Assembly: GCF_001721645.1 (NCBI RefSeq)
Contig: NZ_CP017141.1
Span: 1 to 64,000 of the forward strand
Direction of reading: 5' to 3'
Source of the DNA: Pedobacter steynii
GTDB taxonomy: Bacteria; Bacteroidota; Bacteroidia; Sphingobacteriales; Sphingobacteriaceae
DNA: 64,000 nt
Of this stretch, positions 54,204 through 62,880 are shown one piece after another (within the stretch, counting starts at the first letter, position 1; each line of letters opens with the position of its first letter). The notes beneath the pieces are model-generated. The model did not search any database. It was not told the origin of the DNA and worked only from the letters and a program-made list of their open reading frames with translations. The translations under genes and the position numbers were made by a program.

Positions 54204-54923
54204 ATGAAAACAATGACTAATTACTTTTCTCCAGTAGCCAAAACTTTAGTATGCGCCTTAACGTTAACCACCATTTTCAGTTCATGTAAAAAAGATAAAG
54301 ACGGGATTACCCCACCTGTAGTAAAGCCAGCAAACCTGACCGTAGTTCATGCTGCACCGGGATTCGCGGAGCTTGACTTTTTCGTGGATAAAGACAAAGC
54401 AAATACCATTGCATTTACCTACAATACGGTCATCAATTATTTGTCTATTGTAAAACCTGGTAAAAAGGAGTTGAGTGCAACAAAAAAAGGAGTTACTGAT
54501 ATTCTGGTAAAACTTCCTGTTGAGTTCAAAGAAGATAAATTTTACTCTGCATTTGTTGCGGATCAAACTGCAAACACAATTGTTTTTGTAGAAGATGACC
54601 TGACCGCTCCTGCCGCAGATAAAGCAAAAATCCGTTTCATTAATTTAAGCCCTGATGCAGGTTCCCTTGATCTTAACATCACTGGAAAAGCAGAAGCTTT
54701 GGTTGCTAAAAAAGCATTTAAAGAATCCAGCTTATTCGTTGCTGCAGATGCCGGAGATGAAATCAATTTTGAGATCAAAGAAAATGGTAAAACTGATGTT
54801 TTAGCCAGCCTTCCAAAAGTTAAAATTGAAAAAGGAAAAATTTACACCATCTGGGCTAAAGGTTTAAAAACCACGGCTAATGTAGACGCCAAATTAGGAA
54901 TGGCAGTGATGGCCAATAAATAA
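54204..54923 (+). CDS. DUF4397-domain lipoprotein
   Basis: This 239-residue lipoprotein has a signal ending TTIFSSC followed by KKDKDG. The DUF4397 repeat character is visible as ANLTVVHAAPGFAELDFFVD and AKIRFINLSPDAGSLDLNI, the beta-strand cores of two Ig-like units. The ATG at 54204 (MKTMTNYFSPVAKTL) is chosen since it starts the signal peptide, although the frame is open to 54126. Function is unknown, with cell-surface location expected. The gene is monocistronic and ends at a bidirectional terminator. Confidence 0.86.
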   Translation: MKTMTNYFSPVAKTLVCALTLTTIFSSCKKDKDGITPPVVKPANLTVVHAAPGFAELDFFVDKDKANTIAFTYNTVINYLSIVKPGKKELSATKKGVTDILVKLPVEFKEDKFYSAFVADQTANTIVFVEDDLTAPAADKAKIRFINLSPDAGSLDLNITGKAEALVAKKAFKESSLFVAADAGDEINFEIKENGKTDVLASLPKVKIEKGKIYTIWAKGLKTTANVDAKLGMAVMANK

Positions 54924-55082
54924 AAATACTGGAGCTGTCCGACCTCATTGTTCTCCTCCCTTCTTCATCCCAGACAGATTAGATCTTCCCCAGGGCTACG
55001 AAAAAAAGGATGTAAGACAAAATTCAAGAATTTACGGATGAGAGCGTAAGACATGAGTAAGGATGGCTCCTTCTATCAAACA

Positions 55083-55116
55083 AAAAAACAGGGACCCAAA
55101 ACGGGTTCCTGTTTTT
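55083..55116. terminator. Bidirectional terminator downstream of the DUF4397 gene
   Basis: AAAAACAGGGACCC (55084-55097) pairs with GGGTTCCTGTTTTT (55103-55116) with one G-T wobble and a 5-base loop. U-rich ends occur on both strands. It lies 11 bp from the stop of the convergent hypothetical gene. Confidence 0.88.
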
Positions 55117-55126
55117 GTTTCATACG

Positions 55127-55423
55127 CTACATGTAAGCGTCACTTGGCTGTATCATAGCAATATGATGCTCTTTGAACAGCTCGCGGCAACTTTTTCCTT
55201 TCACTTTAAAATTCGCCAATCCTCCCACTTCCAGGTCAAACAGCACTTCCAGAATCCGGACCGTTTCATAAGGAATGTCTTTATCATCGCCCAACTGAAG
55301 TTTTCTGTAATTGTGGAATGTGTTAATAGAAGCTTTAATAATTTCGGGGATAAGTCGCTTAATCAACTTGTGCTGACTATAAGTCAGCTTTTCCATACAT
55401 TCATTAATCTTATACTTGTCCAT
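55127..55423 (-). CDS. Small helical hypothetical protein (98 aa)
   Basis: This 98-residue, Lys/Glu-rich, mostly helical protein begins MDKYKINECMEKLTYSQHKLIKRLIPEIIKASINTFHNYRKLQLGD. The segment IPYETVRILEVLFDL resembles the later helices of an XRE-type DNA-binding fold, but the turn is not clear. I cannot name a family. No signal peptide is seen. It is monocistronic, with its stop next to a shared terminator. Confidence 0.6.
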   Translation of the reverse strand: MDKYKINECMEKLTYSQHKLIKRLIPEIIKASINTFHNYRKLQLGDDKDIPYETVRILEVLFDLEVGGLANFKVKGKSCRELFKEHHIAMIQPSDAYM

Positions 55424-55852
55424 AGCCCTGATTTAAATTAAACAGATCATTTTTGAACATTTGCCTTGCACTTTTACAATTACATTTTTGCGCAAACAAT
55501 AAGCATTGCTTTCTCATACGTTAGTTTTTTTATGTTAATTAACTACGAATCAAAAACCACTACGACCACCTCCTGCACACAGCTATAGCCAGGCAGTATA
55601 TCGGCGTATGGTGGCGTCAACAGCACACAATCTATAAAATTTAGGTAACCGTCCGGGCGAACGGCAGAGAAAGACTACGACAACATTTTGCTGTCCCTAT
55701 AATTAATCCCCTCTTAGCTCAAAACTAAGTAGTTAACTTTAAAAATACAATAGAAAAATAAAAAATAACACATTCACCTAAAGAATTGGACATTGTCTAT
55801 ATTTAAACGATGGCCACACTCACAAAAGGCTTCATTCAACACTCATTTATCC
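55424..55852. other. Gene-free 429-bp divergent region
   Basis: Nothing longer than an 18-codon frame is present. The stretch is AT-rich at the ends and contains a GC-richer block near 55640-55670 (CCGTCCGGGCGAACGG) with short complementary arms. No TAnnTTTG element was seen. It must carry the promoters of the two divergent genes. Confidence 0.5.
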
Positions 55853-56410
55853 ATGGAAAACAAAGAAATTAATCAGCTCATGTCTGATGAAAATGATCAC
55901 CTTAAAAAGCTTCATCAGATTGTAAAAGATACTATTGAAGAGGAGCAGCTCATTGTAAATAACCTACTGAATCCACCGGAAGAGATGATCACCAAAGGAC
56001 AGAAGATCTCTGATAAGGTCGCGCGTTTTGGTGGAAGCTGGGTATTCATCATCTGGTTTTTAATTGTGCTTACTTTCTGGATCATTTACAATTCTGCCGC
56101 ATCGGGCAAAGCCGCCTTTGATCCCTATCCCTTTATCCTGATGAACCTGATTCTTTCCTGTATTGCCGCTTTACAGGCCCCGATCATTATGATGAGCCAA
56201 AACAGGCAGGAAGAGAAAGACCGGATGCGGGGAGAAAATGATTACCTGATCAACCTCAAGGCAGAGATGGAGATCCGCAAACTTCATTTAAAGATGGATC
56301 TGCTGCTGGAAGAACAGATCAAGACCATTTACGATACCCAATCCAAGCAGTTTATTTTGCTGGAGGAGATTTGTGAGAAACTGGACAGGCTGGAATCCAA
56401 ACAAAAATAG
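55853..56410 (+). CDS. DUF1003 membrane protein
   Basis: This 185-residue inner-membrane protein has two central transmembrane helices (SWVFIIWFLIVLTFWIIYN and PFILMNLILSCIAALQAPIIMM). The family block reads KVARFGGSWVFI, then FDPYPFILMNL, then QAPIIMMSQNRQEEKDR. Helical charged tails flank it, the C-terminal one coiled-coil-like (LLLEEQIKTIYDTQSKQFILLEEICEKLDRLE). The role of DUF1003 proteins is unknown. The ATG at 55853 (MENKEINQ) is preferred to a TTG at 55793. Its stop is 7 bp from the convergent acvB gene. Confidence 0.9.
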   Translation: MENKEINQLMSDENDHLKKLHQIVKDTIEEEQLIVNNLLNPPEEMITKGQKISDKVARFGGSWVFIIWFLIVLTFWIIYNSAASGKAAFDPYPFILMNLILSCIAALQAPIIMMSQNRQEEKDRMRGENDYLINLKAEMEIRKLHLKMDLLLEEQIKTIYDTQSKQFILLEEICEKLDRLESKQK

Positions 56411-56417
56411 ACCTGTT

Positions 56418-57842
56418 TTATTCAGATACCTGCTTTAAGAAAGTCGCTGATAAGGAAGCATAGTCCTTATTAAAATGATGGTCTCCGGCAACGGTAATGA
56501 CTTTTAATCCATTATTTATAAATTTACTTTTTATCCCGTTTCCTTCGCCCGTCCCGAAGATGGAAACGGGATCTGTTGTTTTGATACGTTTCATCTCTCT
56601 GATGACATCATACTGCTCTTTCGCGTGTCCGAAATTTAAAAGGTCGATCAGATGAATCTCAAAATCAGCTGTAACATCCGGAGAAAGAGACACCACTGCT
56701 TTCAGCTGTGTTTTCAATCCCTGAGGCAACCTGTTGGCCACAAAAGGGACAACGGATGCCCCAAAAGAATAACCTGCCAGGATAAAATTATCCTTTCCCA
56801 GCTCTTCCCGATAATGTGTTAAAGCGCTACTGATATCAGCGGCGCAATAGTCCGGGGTTTTGGCATTCCAGAAATACTTCTGTGCATCCAGTCCGATTAC
56901 AGAAAAGCCCCGAGAGGCCAGGGATTCGGCCAGCGACTGGTCAAAGCCGGTCCATCCGCCATCCCCGGAGATCATAAATACCATCGGAAGGTTATTTTTT
57001 CTCACCGAAGGCACCAATGTCAGGGGCATATCTCCTGTATAAGGCCTGATTTGCCGGTTGCTCAGCGTTCCGTTTTTTTGTTCCGCAAAAGCCGGCGTCT
57101 TTAAGATTTTCTGATAGGCATTTCTCAGCTCCGGCTGCCAGTCGGCATCATGGAGAAAGCCGTGTCCCACTTTCGGCAAAGCAATCAGTTCGGTCATGGG
57201 CATTCCTTTTAGAAAAGCTTCCGCTTCATCAAAAGAACAACTCAGGTCCTGCTCCCCGTTTAACACGAAAAAAGGTGCGGTCAGACTTTTTGTACTTTCC
57301 AGGTAATAAGAGGTCCCTTTTTTAAGCACATGCTGATTCAGCCCATTCCCTTTACACAGCGGTTTCCGAAGGTTGATATCCGGAGAAAAGCCCAATGCAA
57401 TTCCTCCACTGAACGTATTTGCCGGTGCCTGTACCAGCGTTCCGTAAATGAGTACGGCACCGTAAGAGTAGCCCATTAAAATCGGTTTGTGATAACCCGG
57501 CAATTTGTATTTCTTTTGGACCGATAAGCTCAGTTCCTCAAAATCAGCAGCAGGATAAAGGCAGGCTGCAGAGACTTTAGACAAATAATAGGCATAGTGC
57601 CGGGCATCAATTCCCAGCACCAATGCCCCTTCAGCGGCCATAGTTTTAGCCATCGGCACTACTGCATCCTTCCATCCCCCATCACCCGAAACAAAAAGGA
57701 CCACAGAAACAGGTGCTTTTTCAGGATGATACACCGTAATTTTACCAAACTTACCGTAGGAAATCTGATCGATCGGCCCCATGGCAAAAGCCGGACTGCA
57801 CAAAAGGATCAGTAAGAGGGATACGATCGCAAATCTTCTCAT
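56418..57842 (-). CDS. acvB: AcvB/VirJ two-module hydrolase paired with MprF
   Basis: This 474-residue exported protein has a signal peptide (residues 1-20) and two tandem VirJ-type alpha/beta-hydrolase modules. Module 1 (about 35-250) has SGDGGW at 52-57 and GYSYG at 124-128. Module 2 (about 270-474) has SGDGGW at 292-297, the nucleophile elbow GYSFG at 357-361 and GDHHF at 453-457. Module 1 lacks the GDHH ending and may be degenerate. AcvB of Agrobacterium hydrolyses lysyl-phosphatidylglycerol in the periplasm and is encoded beside the synthase gene lpiA, as here with mprF 4 bp upstream. The pair would set the level of aminoacylated lipid. Confidence 0.88.
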   Translation of the reverse strand: MRRFAIVSLLLILLCSPAFAMGPIDQISYGKFGKITVYHPEKAPVSVVLFVSGDGGWKDAVVPMAKTMAAEGALVLGIDARHYAYYLSKVSAACLYPAADFEELSLSVQKKYKLPGYHKPILMGYSYGAVLIYGTLVQAPANTFSGGIALGFSPDINLRKPLCKGNGLNQHVLKKGTSYYLESTKSLTAPFFVLNGEQDLSCSFDEAEAFLKGMPMTELIALPKVGHGFLHDADWQPELRNAYQKILKTPAFAEQKNGTLSNRQIRPYTGDMPLTLVPSVRKNNLPMVFMISGDGGWTGFDQSLAESLASRGFSVIGLDAQKYFWNAKTPDYCAADISSALTHYREELGKDNFILAGYSFGASVVPFVANRLPQGLKTQLKAVVSLSPDVTADFEIHLIDLLNFGHAKEQYDVIREMKRIKTTDPVSIFGTGEGNGIKSKFINNGLKVITVAGDHHFNKDYASLSATFLKQVSE

Positions 57843-57846
57843 CTTT

Positions 57847-60435
57847 TTAAGGTTTAATCACTTTAGTTAATGCTGCAGGCACCTGCAATAAATCAAAATC
57901 ATGGTCATAGATCAAATACCTGTTGTGCCATTGCGGGGAGAACTTTTCTTTGGCTGCCCGCAGGCCTTTATAATGAGAGAATGACCTGATTTTTTCATAG
58001 GCAAACTTCATCGACCTTTCCGGGAAATTATGAGGGGCCATTAAGCCCGACAAGGGTGCAAAACCAAGATTTACTGCTATACATCCTTGTTCTTTCAGGT
58101 GATTAAACAGGCCCACCATAATGAAATCAATGATTCCGTTCGGAGCATCTGTCGTTTTACGGATTAGGTCGTAGGTCCCCTCTCCTTTCACATAATCCGG
58201 AATGACGTTCAGGAATGCCACGATTTTCTCTTCGGCATTTTCCACCGTAATAATGGTCTGGGCTTTCAGCTCTTCCCAATTAAACATCCCCTGAGAAAAA
58301 ACAATCTCTTCTCTTTCCGTACCCTCCAGCCATTCGTCTGAAACGGATTTTAATTTTTGCAACAGGCCATCTTTAACCGGAGCTTCATAGATCCGGGTAT
58401 GAAAACCCTGATCGGACACCTTCTTCAAGGCATTGCGGATGGACTTTCGGCTTCCTCCTTCCAAAGAAAAACCAGCCAGGTCCAGCACTCCTTCCTGTCC
58501 GAGGAAAAGCTTTTTCTTTCCCAGAGCCATAAAATCTTCCAGACTTTCTTCCGGAACGCGGTAATACAGACTTTTCATTCCGTTTTCAAAACAATAACGG
58601 TCAAAATCTTTGATAAAGGCCGTTCTCAAAGCCGCCTCACAAACCGGACATTCCAGTACCACCGCAAAATTTCCGGCAATGCGGTAAGCGATAAAACCTT
58701 CCAGTGCTTCAGTCCGATAGATCAGCTTATCCCGATACGTTTTAAAATAGTCCACTGCCGAATTTCCATATTGCTCCAGCAATTGTTTTGCCTGTTCAAA
58801 TTCTTCTTCTTCAGTATTGTTTTTCATCATGTATGGCCTGATCAGGGTATAGATCAGAAAGCCTATAGAGAGGAAACCACTGATGTTAATCGAATATAAA
58901 AAGCCTTTTGCAAAATGGTCCAGAGGCACCAGATCCTCATTTCCGATCAGCACAAAGTTTTCTAAAGTATACCTGATGGATTGTGACCAACTGAAATCGA
59001 TACCGAAATGGTTTTTATCCAGAAAATAAAAGCCCAGTATTCCATAAACCAGAATCCCAAGGATACTCAGTAAGGTAGTTTGTATCCCAAAAGACCTCAA
59101 CCTCGAATTATGTTTCACATAATACTCCTTTCTGGAACCAATGAGGATCAGGATCACCAGCAGGGAGAATCCTGCTTCTTCATAATCAATGGCCTTGGTG
59201 ATGTGTCCGATGAAGGAAAGCAGACAAAGGGCTAGGCCAAAATACCAGGCCATGCGCAGCCCTTTCAACATAAATGCCGCCGTAATCAGCAGGAACAATC
59301 CGGCCACAAGAACAAAATAATTGGAGGCCGTAATCGCTTCCACAGGGATAAAATCTTTCAGAAACCTCAGCCTTTCATGGATTGCCGGAGTGAGCACAGA
59401 AACGACATTGATCAGCCCAAGCAATAAAAGGAACAATGCCGGAACCACCCGCATTAAGAGTTTATTGATCCGGAAAAGAAAGCTCATGGCACCAAGCCCC
59501 ATGGGGATCCAGAATTCCATGAAGCGGTAAAGAAAGGTAATGGACACTGCTTCCGGTGCCGAATAGCCCAGACGGGTCAGGATAAAAGTCATGGAAGCTT
59601 CTACTGCTCCCAGCCCCCTTAAAAAAGGGGAAATGATCAGAAATACCACTGCCACAATGTAGCTGATAATGGCAATGATCCAGGAAGCAGGAATATTCAG
59701 TGCCAGCATGGCAATATAAATATGTACGATCCCTACGATCTCAATCAGGCTACTGTACAGAAAGGTGGAGATGAAATGTTTCCGCTCAATCTGGTTGTTT
59801 CTGAATTCCGCAGCATAGACCTCTATTACCGGAATGTACCTGACCACAAACCGGTAAAAACTTCCTTTATGAATCACCGAGCGGTAAAGCAGATAAATGC
59901 CCGCAATGAGTAAGATTGCCGCAATCAGCCCAAACCACTCTCCATATCCGATACTGCCCTGCAAAATCGCATAAATAAATACAGGAATTGCGATCACCAG
60001 TACCGACAAGATGCCTACAAAACCATAAATGGAAGAGGCAAAATTAATCTGGGATTTGCTTACCCCTTTCTGTTCTATGGCAGTACTGAAAAAAGCCAGC
60101 GAAGAAACTCCTCCGGCAGGTAAAAAAACGCTGACGAAATTGCGTTTTAAATAGAGTAAAGTACCATCAGCGATGGAGATTCTACTGGATACCGCAGCAA
60201 AGGAAGAGCGGTACATCATGCCATGAATAAAAACGTAGAGCACGCTCAAAGCAATCCCGATCGACAACCAGAACCATTGGGCTGTTAGCAGCAATCCTTT
60301 AACCTCATGTATCTCCCCACGCTGCTGTTTAATGAACCATATAATCAGTCCGATGAAAAAGAGACTGAACACATAACTGGATATAATTTTTCCGTTTTCG
60401 CGGAGGAAGGGAACAAAGAATTTAAATCGCTTCAT
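57847..60435 (-). CDS. mprF: MprF-like aminoacyl-phospholipid synthase/flippase
   Basis: This 862-residue bifunctional membrane protein has an N-terminal flippase part (about residues 1-330) with many transmembrane helices of the LPG_synthase_TM type (LPAGGVSSLAFF, FLRGLGAVEASMTFIL). A second helical block runs to about 540. The C-terminal cytosolic synthase domain (about 560-860) shows GGSRKSIRNALKKVSDQGFHT, DEWLEGTEREEIVFSQG and VNLGFAPLSGL, typical of the DUF2156 aminoacyl-tRNA-dependent transferase. It transfers lysine or alanine to phosphatidylglycerol and flips it outward, reducing surface charge. The gene is the first of an operon with acvB. Confidence 0.93.
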   Translation of the reverse strand: MKRFKFFVPFLRENGKIISSYVFSLFFIGLIIWFIKQQRGEIHEVKGLLLTAQWFWLSIGIALSVLYVFIHGMMYRSSFAAVSSRISIADGTLLYLKRNFVSVFLPAGGVSSLAFFSTAIEQKGVSKSQINFASSIYGFVGILSVLVIAIPVFIYAILQGSIGYGEWFGLIAAILLIAGIYLLYRSVIHKGSFYRFVVRYIPVIEVYAAEFRNNQIERKHFISTFLYSSLIEIVGIVHIYIAMLALNIPASWIIAIISYIVAVVFLIISPFLRGLGAVEASMTFILTRLGYSAPEAVSITFLYRFMEFWIPMGLGAMSFLFRINKLLMRVVPALFLLLLGLINVVSVLTPAIHERLRFLKDFIPVEAITASNYFVLVAGLFLLITAAFMLKGLRMAWYFGLALCLLSFIGHITKAIDYEEAGFSLLVILILIGSRKEYYVKHNSRLRSFGIQTTLLSILGILVYGILGFYFLDKNHFGIDFSWSQSIRYTLENFVLIGNEDLVPLDHFAKGFLYSINISGFLSIGFLIYTLIRPYMMKNNTEEEEFEQAKQLLEQYGNSAVDYFKTYRDKLIYRTEALEGFIAYRIAGNFAVVLECPVCEAALRTAFIKDFDRYCFENGMKSLYYRVPEESLEDFMALGKKKLFLGQEGVLDLAGFSLEGGSRKSIRNALKKVSDQGFHTRIYEAPVKDGLLQKLKSVSDEWLEGTEREEIVFSQGMFNWEELKAQTIITVENAEEKIVAFLNVIPDYVKGEGTYDLIRKTTDAPNGIIDFIMVGLFNHLKEQGCIAVNLGFAPLSGLMAPHNFPERSMKFAYEKIRSFSHYKGLRAAKEKFSPQWHNRYLIYDHDFDLLQVPAALTKVIKP

Positions 60436-60599
60436 TTTTTTATAGGATAAGCAAGTACCTGATTTCAGATAAAGGTACGTCTTATCAAAATAAAGAATAT
60501 GAAGATTTCTTCATGTAAACCCTTAGAAGAGTTTATCATAATATCTAATATCTTTAACCAAATTTACAGCCAGTACCAATTACAAAAACAAACATCCCG

Positions 60600-61181
60600 A
60601 TGAAAGATCCTTATCACAAAATCTTAAACCTCTTTCCGGAATATGCAAATGCAGAAAACACGGACAAGGCCCTGATTGAGCAGCTCTTTCATCCGGTAAC
60701 CTTAAAAAAAGGAAGTGTATTGGTGGAAGAGAACAGTATTCCCGGGTACTTATATTTTATCAATACCGGATTCATCCGGGTGTATTATTATCATGATGGA
60801 GAGGCTGTTACCAGCCATATCAATTGTCCGAATGGTTTTATCACTTCCTTTGGCAGTTTTATGGCTCAGCGCAGGTCTATAGAAATTGTGGAATGCATCA
60901 CGGCCTGTTCCGTACTCCGAATCAGCAGGAAGGACCTGGACCTTTTATATGAACGGAGTCCTAAATGGGCCGAGGCCGGTCGTAAGATCTATGACCAGTC
61001 TATCGTCTATAACGAACAGCGGACCAGAGATATACTCACACTTTCGGCAGAACAACGGTATTTGAAACTATTGAATGAATCGCCCGGGCTGATTCAGCAG
61101 GTTCCCCTGCAAATCATTGCTTCCTTTATCGGCATTAAGCCGGAAAGCCTCAGCAGAATCCGAAGACAGCTCATTTCCTAA
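60600..61181 (+). CDS. Crp/Fnr-family transcriptional regulator
   Basis: This 193-residue regulator has an N-terminal cyclic-nucleotide-binding-like jelly roll (HPVTLKKGSVLVEENSIPGYLYFINTGFIRVYYYHDGEAVTSHI, about residues 30-120). The dimerisation helix lies at about 125-155. A C-terminal helix-turn-helix reads VPLQIIASFIGIKPESLSRIRRQL, typical of the short Bacteroidota CRP subgroup. The family's RxS phosphate-binding pattern is not seen, so cAMP binding is doubtful. It precedes an SDR enzyme gene by 58 bp on the same strand and may control it. Confidence 0.93.
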   Translation: MKDPYHKILNLFPEYANAENTDKALIEQLFHPVTLKKGSVLVEENSIPGYLYFINTGFIRVYYYHDGEAVTSHINCPNGFITSFGSFMAQRRSIEIVECITACSVLRISRKDLDLLYERSPKWAEAGRKIYDQSIVYNEQRTRDILTLSAEQRYLKLLNESPGLIQQVPLQIIASFIGIKPESLSRIRRQLIS

Positions 61182-61239
61182 CCTAGGTTAGGTAGATTAG
61201 AAATCAGGTAGCAGACCTTTGTTTTATAAAAATAAACAA

Positions 61240-62253
61240 ATGGAAAATACACCTCTTTCTCTGGTTACCGGTGCCAACGGGCATCTGGGAAACAACCTGG
61301 TCCGTGCCTTGCTGAATAAAGGAATCAATGTTCGCGCTTCCGTGCGTGACCTGTCCAACACCAGCCCTTTTAAAGGACTTACAGCTCAACTTGTAAAAGC
61401 AGACATCACCGATAAAAAATCTATGGTTCATGCGCTGGAGGGCGTACATACCTTTTATTCCGTTGGCGCTTCTTTTAAGTTATGGGCTAAAAATCCGGTA
61501 AAGGAAATCTACGAGGTGAATATGGAAGGAACCAGACTTTGCATCGAAGCAGCCAAAGAAGCCGGCGTAAAAAAGATCATTTATGTCAGTTCCATTGCCG
61601 CATTAGACTATACCCGGCTTCCTACCCGGGAAAGCAATGGCTATAATCCCGACCGCCGGAACTGGTATTACAACTCAAAAAACGACGGTGAGCAGCTCGC
61701 TTTTGAACTCTCCGCAAAACATGGGATAGAACTCGTTTCAGTGATGCCCTCCGCCATGATTGGTCAGGTCGCCCTTCCTCCGCTAAGTGTATCCTATGGC
61801 ATTTTAAAACTGGTCCTGAACAAGGAAATTCCCGTAGACACCAAAATTACCCTGAACTGGGTTGATGTTAAAGATGTAGCGGAAGGACTCTATCAGGCTG
61901 CACAAAGGGGAAGAAACGGGGAACGTTACATCCTGGCCAATGAGCAATGCATGGGAATTCAGGAAGTTACGGCGATTGCCAAAGAATTATATCCTGAACT
62001 GGGCATCAAAATGCCAGCCTCTGTTCCGAAAGGAATATTGTACCTGATTGCCTGGCTGATGGAGATCGGCGGTAAAATTAAAGGGACGGCACCCTTGTTA
62101 TCTGTAAATGACCTCGCCATGTTTTCCGGATTGCAACAGAATTTCGACATCAGCAAGGCCCGTACAGAATTGGGGTTTAACCCAAAACCACCGCGGCAGA
62201 TCGTAGTAGAATCGCTGCAATACCTGATGGACAACAAGACCTTGTTTTTATAA
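61240..62253 (+). CDS. NAD(P)-dependent epimerase/dehydratase-type SDR
   Basis: This 337-residue extended short-chain dehydrogenase has the nucleotide-binding motif TGANGHLG near residues 10-17 and the catalytic YxxxK-like YYNSK near 150. The flanking VSSIAALD (about 117-124) places it with dihydroflavonol-4-reductase and 3-beta-hydroxysteroid dehydrogenase-like enzymes. The reaction is not identified. The ATG at 61240 is used, with a TTG at 61219 as the less likely alternative. It follows a Crp-like regulator by 58 bp and ends at a stem-loop. Confidence 0.88.
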   Translation: MENTPLSLVTGANGHLGNNLVRALLNKGINVRASVRDLSNTSPFKGLTAQLVKADITDKKSMVHALEGVHTFYSVGASFKLWAKNPVKEIYEVNMEGTRLCIEAAKEAGVKKIIYVSSIAALDYTRLPTRESNGYNPDRRNWYYNSKNDGEQLAFELSAKHGIELVSVMPSAMIGQVALPPLSVSYGILKLVLNKEIPVDTKITLNWVDVKDVAEGLYQAAQRGRNGERYILANEQCMGIQEVTAIAKELYPELGIKMPASVPKGILYLIAWLMEIGGKIKGTAPLLSVNDLAMFSGLQQNFDISKARTELGFNPKPPRQIVVESLQYLMDNKTLFL

Positions 62254-62278
62254 TATTGCGGTCCTTCGGACCGCAATA
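62254..62278. terminator. 11-bp stem with triloop between convergent genes
   Basis: TATTGCGGTCC (62254-62264) pairs exactly with GGACCGCAATA (62268-62278) around a TTC loop. It starts right after the SDR stop and ends 10 bases short of the DUF3347 stop. No long U-tract follows on the plus strand. Confidence 0.75.
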
Positions 62279-62288
62279 CCCAATCCTT

Positions 62289-62843
62289 TTATTTGATGGT
62301 TTCTTTAACTTCTCCGCAGGTCAGCATTGACGCTCCATAATAAGGATTTTTAATGTCCTTATCATTGCTCAACCAGGAAGCACCTTTATCATTCATTGCC
62401 ATCGGGCAATACTCTACATATATTTCTCCTGAATTGACTCCCGAGGCTTTTACCCTTTCAATAAAATCAGCACTCAATGCAGCAAAAGCTGTTCTTTGAA
62501 CTTCAAGATCTGAAGCATTGCTGATTTTGCTGGTCAACGCAAGTAAGGCAGCTCCATTTCCAAGTTCTTTTGCGCCCAGTTCCACTGCCTGAGCAGCTAC
62601 TTTTGCTTCTGCCACATCACCGGCGATCAATGCCGTACTCAACTTCAGGTAATGCGGATAAACTGCGTTTAGCCGGTCATCTTTTAAAGATACACCGCCT
62701 GCAGTGGCAGTAGTTCCCGCAGCGGATTCTTTTGCATGATCATGGCCATCATGACTTTCTTCTGCCGGCTTCTGTGTATTTCCGCATGCTGCAAATAGCG
62801 TTACTGTGGCGATGGTAAATGCTAAATTTCTAACTGTTTTCAT
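62289..62843 (-). CDS. DUF3347-domain lipoprotein of a metal efflux operon
   Basis: This 184-residue lipoprotein has a signal ending LFAAC (Cys20), followed by a His/Asp-rich stretch (HDGHDH) that could bind metal. The DUF3347 helical domain (about 55-180) holds YCPMAMNDKGASWLS and NPYYGASMLTCG, where Cys and Met residues sit in a potential copper-binding arrangement. Such domains are commonly found with or fused to CusB. It lies 37 bp after the RND adaptor gene and is probably a periplasmic metal-binding accessory protein of that efflux system. Confidence 0.88.
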   Translation of the reverse strand: MKTVRNLAFTIATVTLFAACGNTQKPAEESHDGHDHAKESAAGTTATAGGVSLKDDRLNAVYPHYLKLSTALIAGDVAEAKVAAQAVELGAKELGNGAALLALTSKISNASDLEVQRTAFAALSADFIERVKASGVNSGEIYVEYCPMAMNDKGASWLSNDKDIKNPYYGASMLTCGEVKETIK

Positions 62844-62880
62844 TTTTTAAATTGTTTAATGGTTTATAATTTATGTGTTG

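Noticed and set aside
55115..55441. A 108-codon plus-strand frame over the 98-aa hypothetical gene
   Set aside because: It begins inside the shared terminator region. The minus-strand frame has the better protein character and gene position.
58357..58899. A 180-codon plus-strand frame inside mprF
   Set aside because: Antisense to the conserved synthase domain, with no family features.
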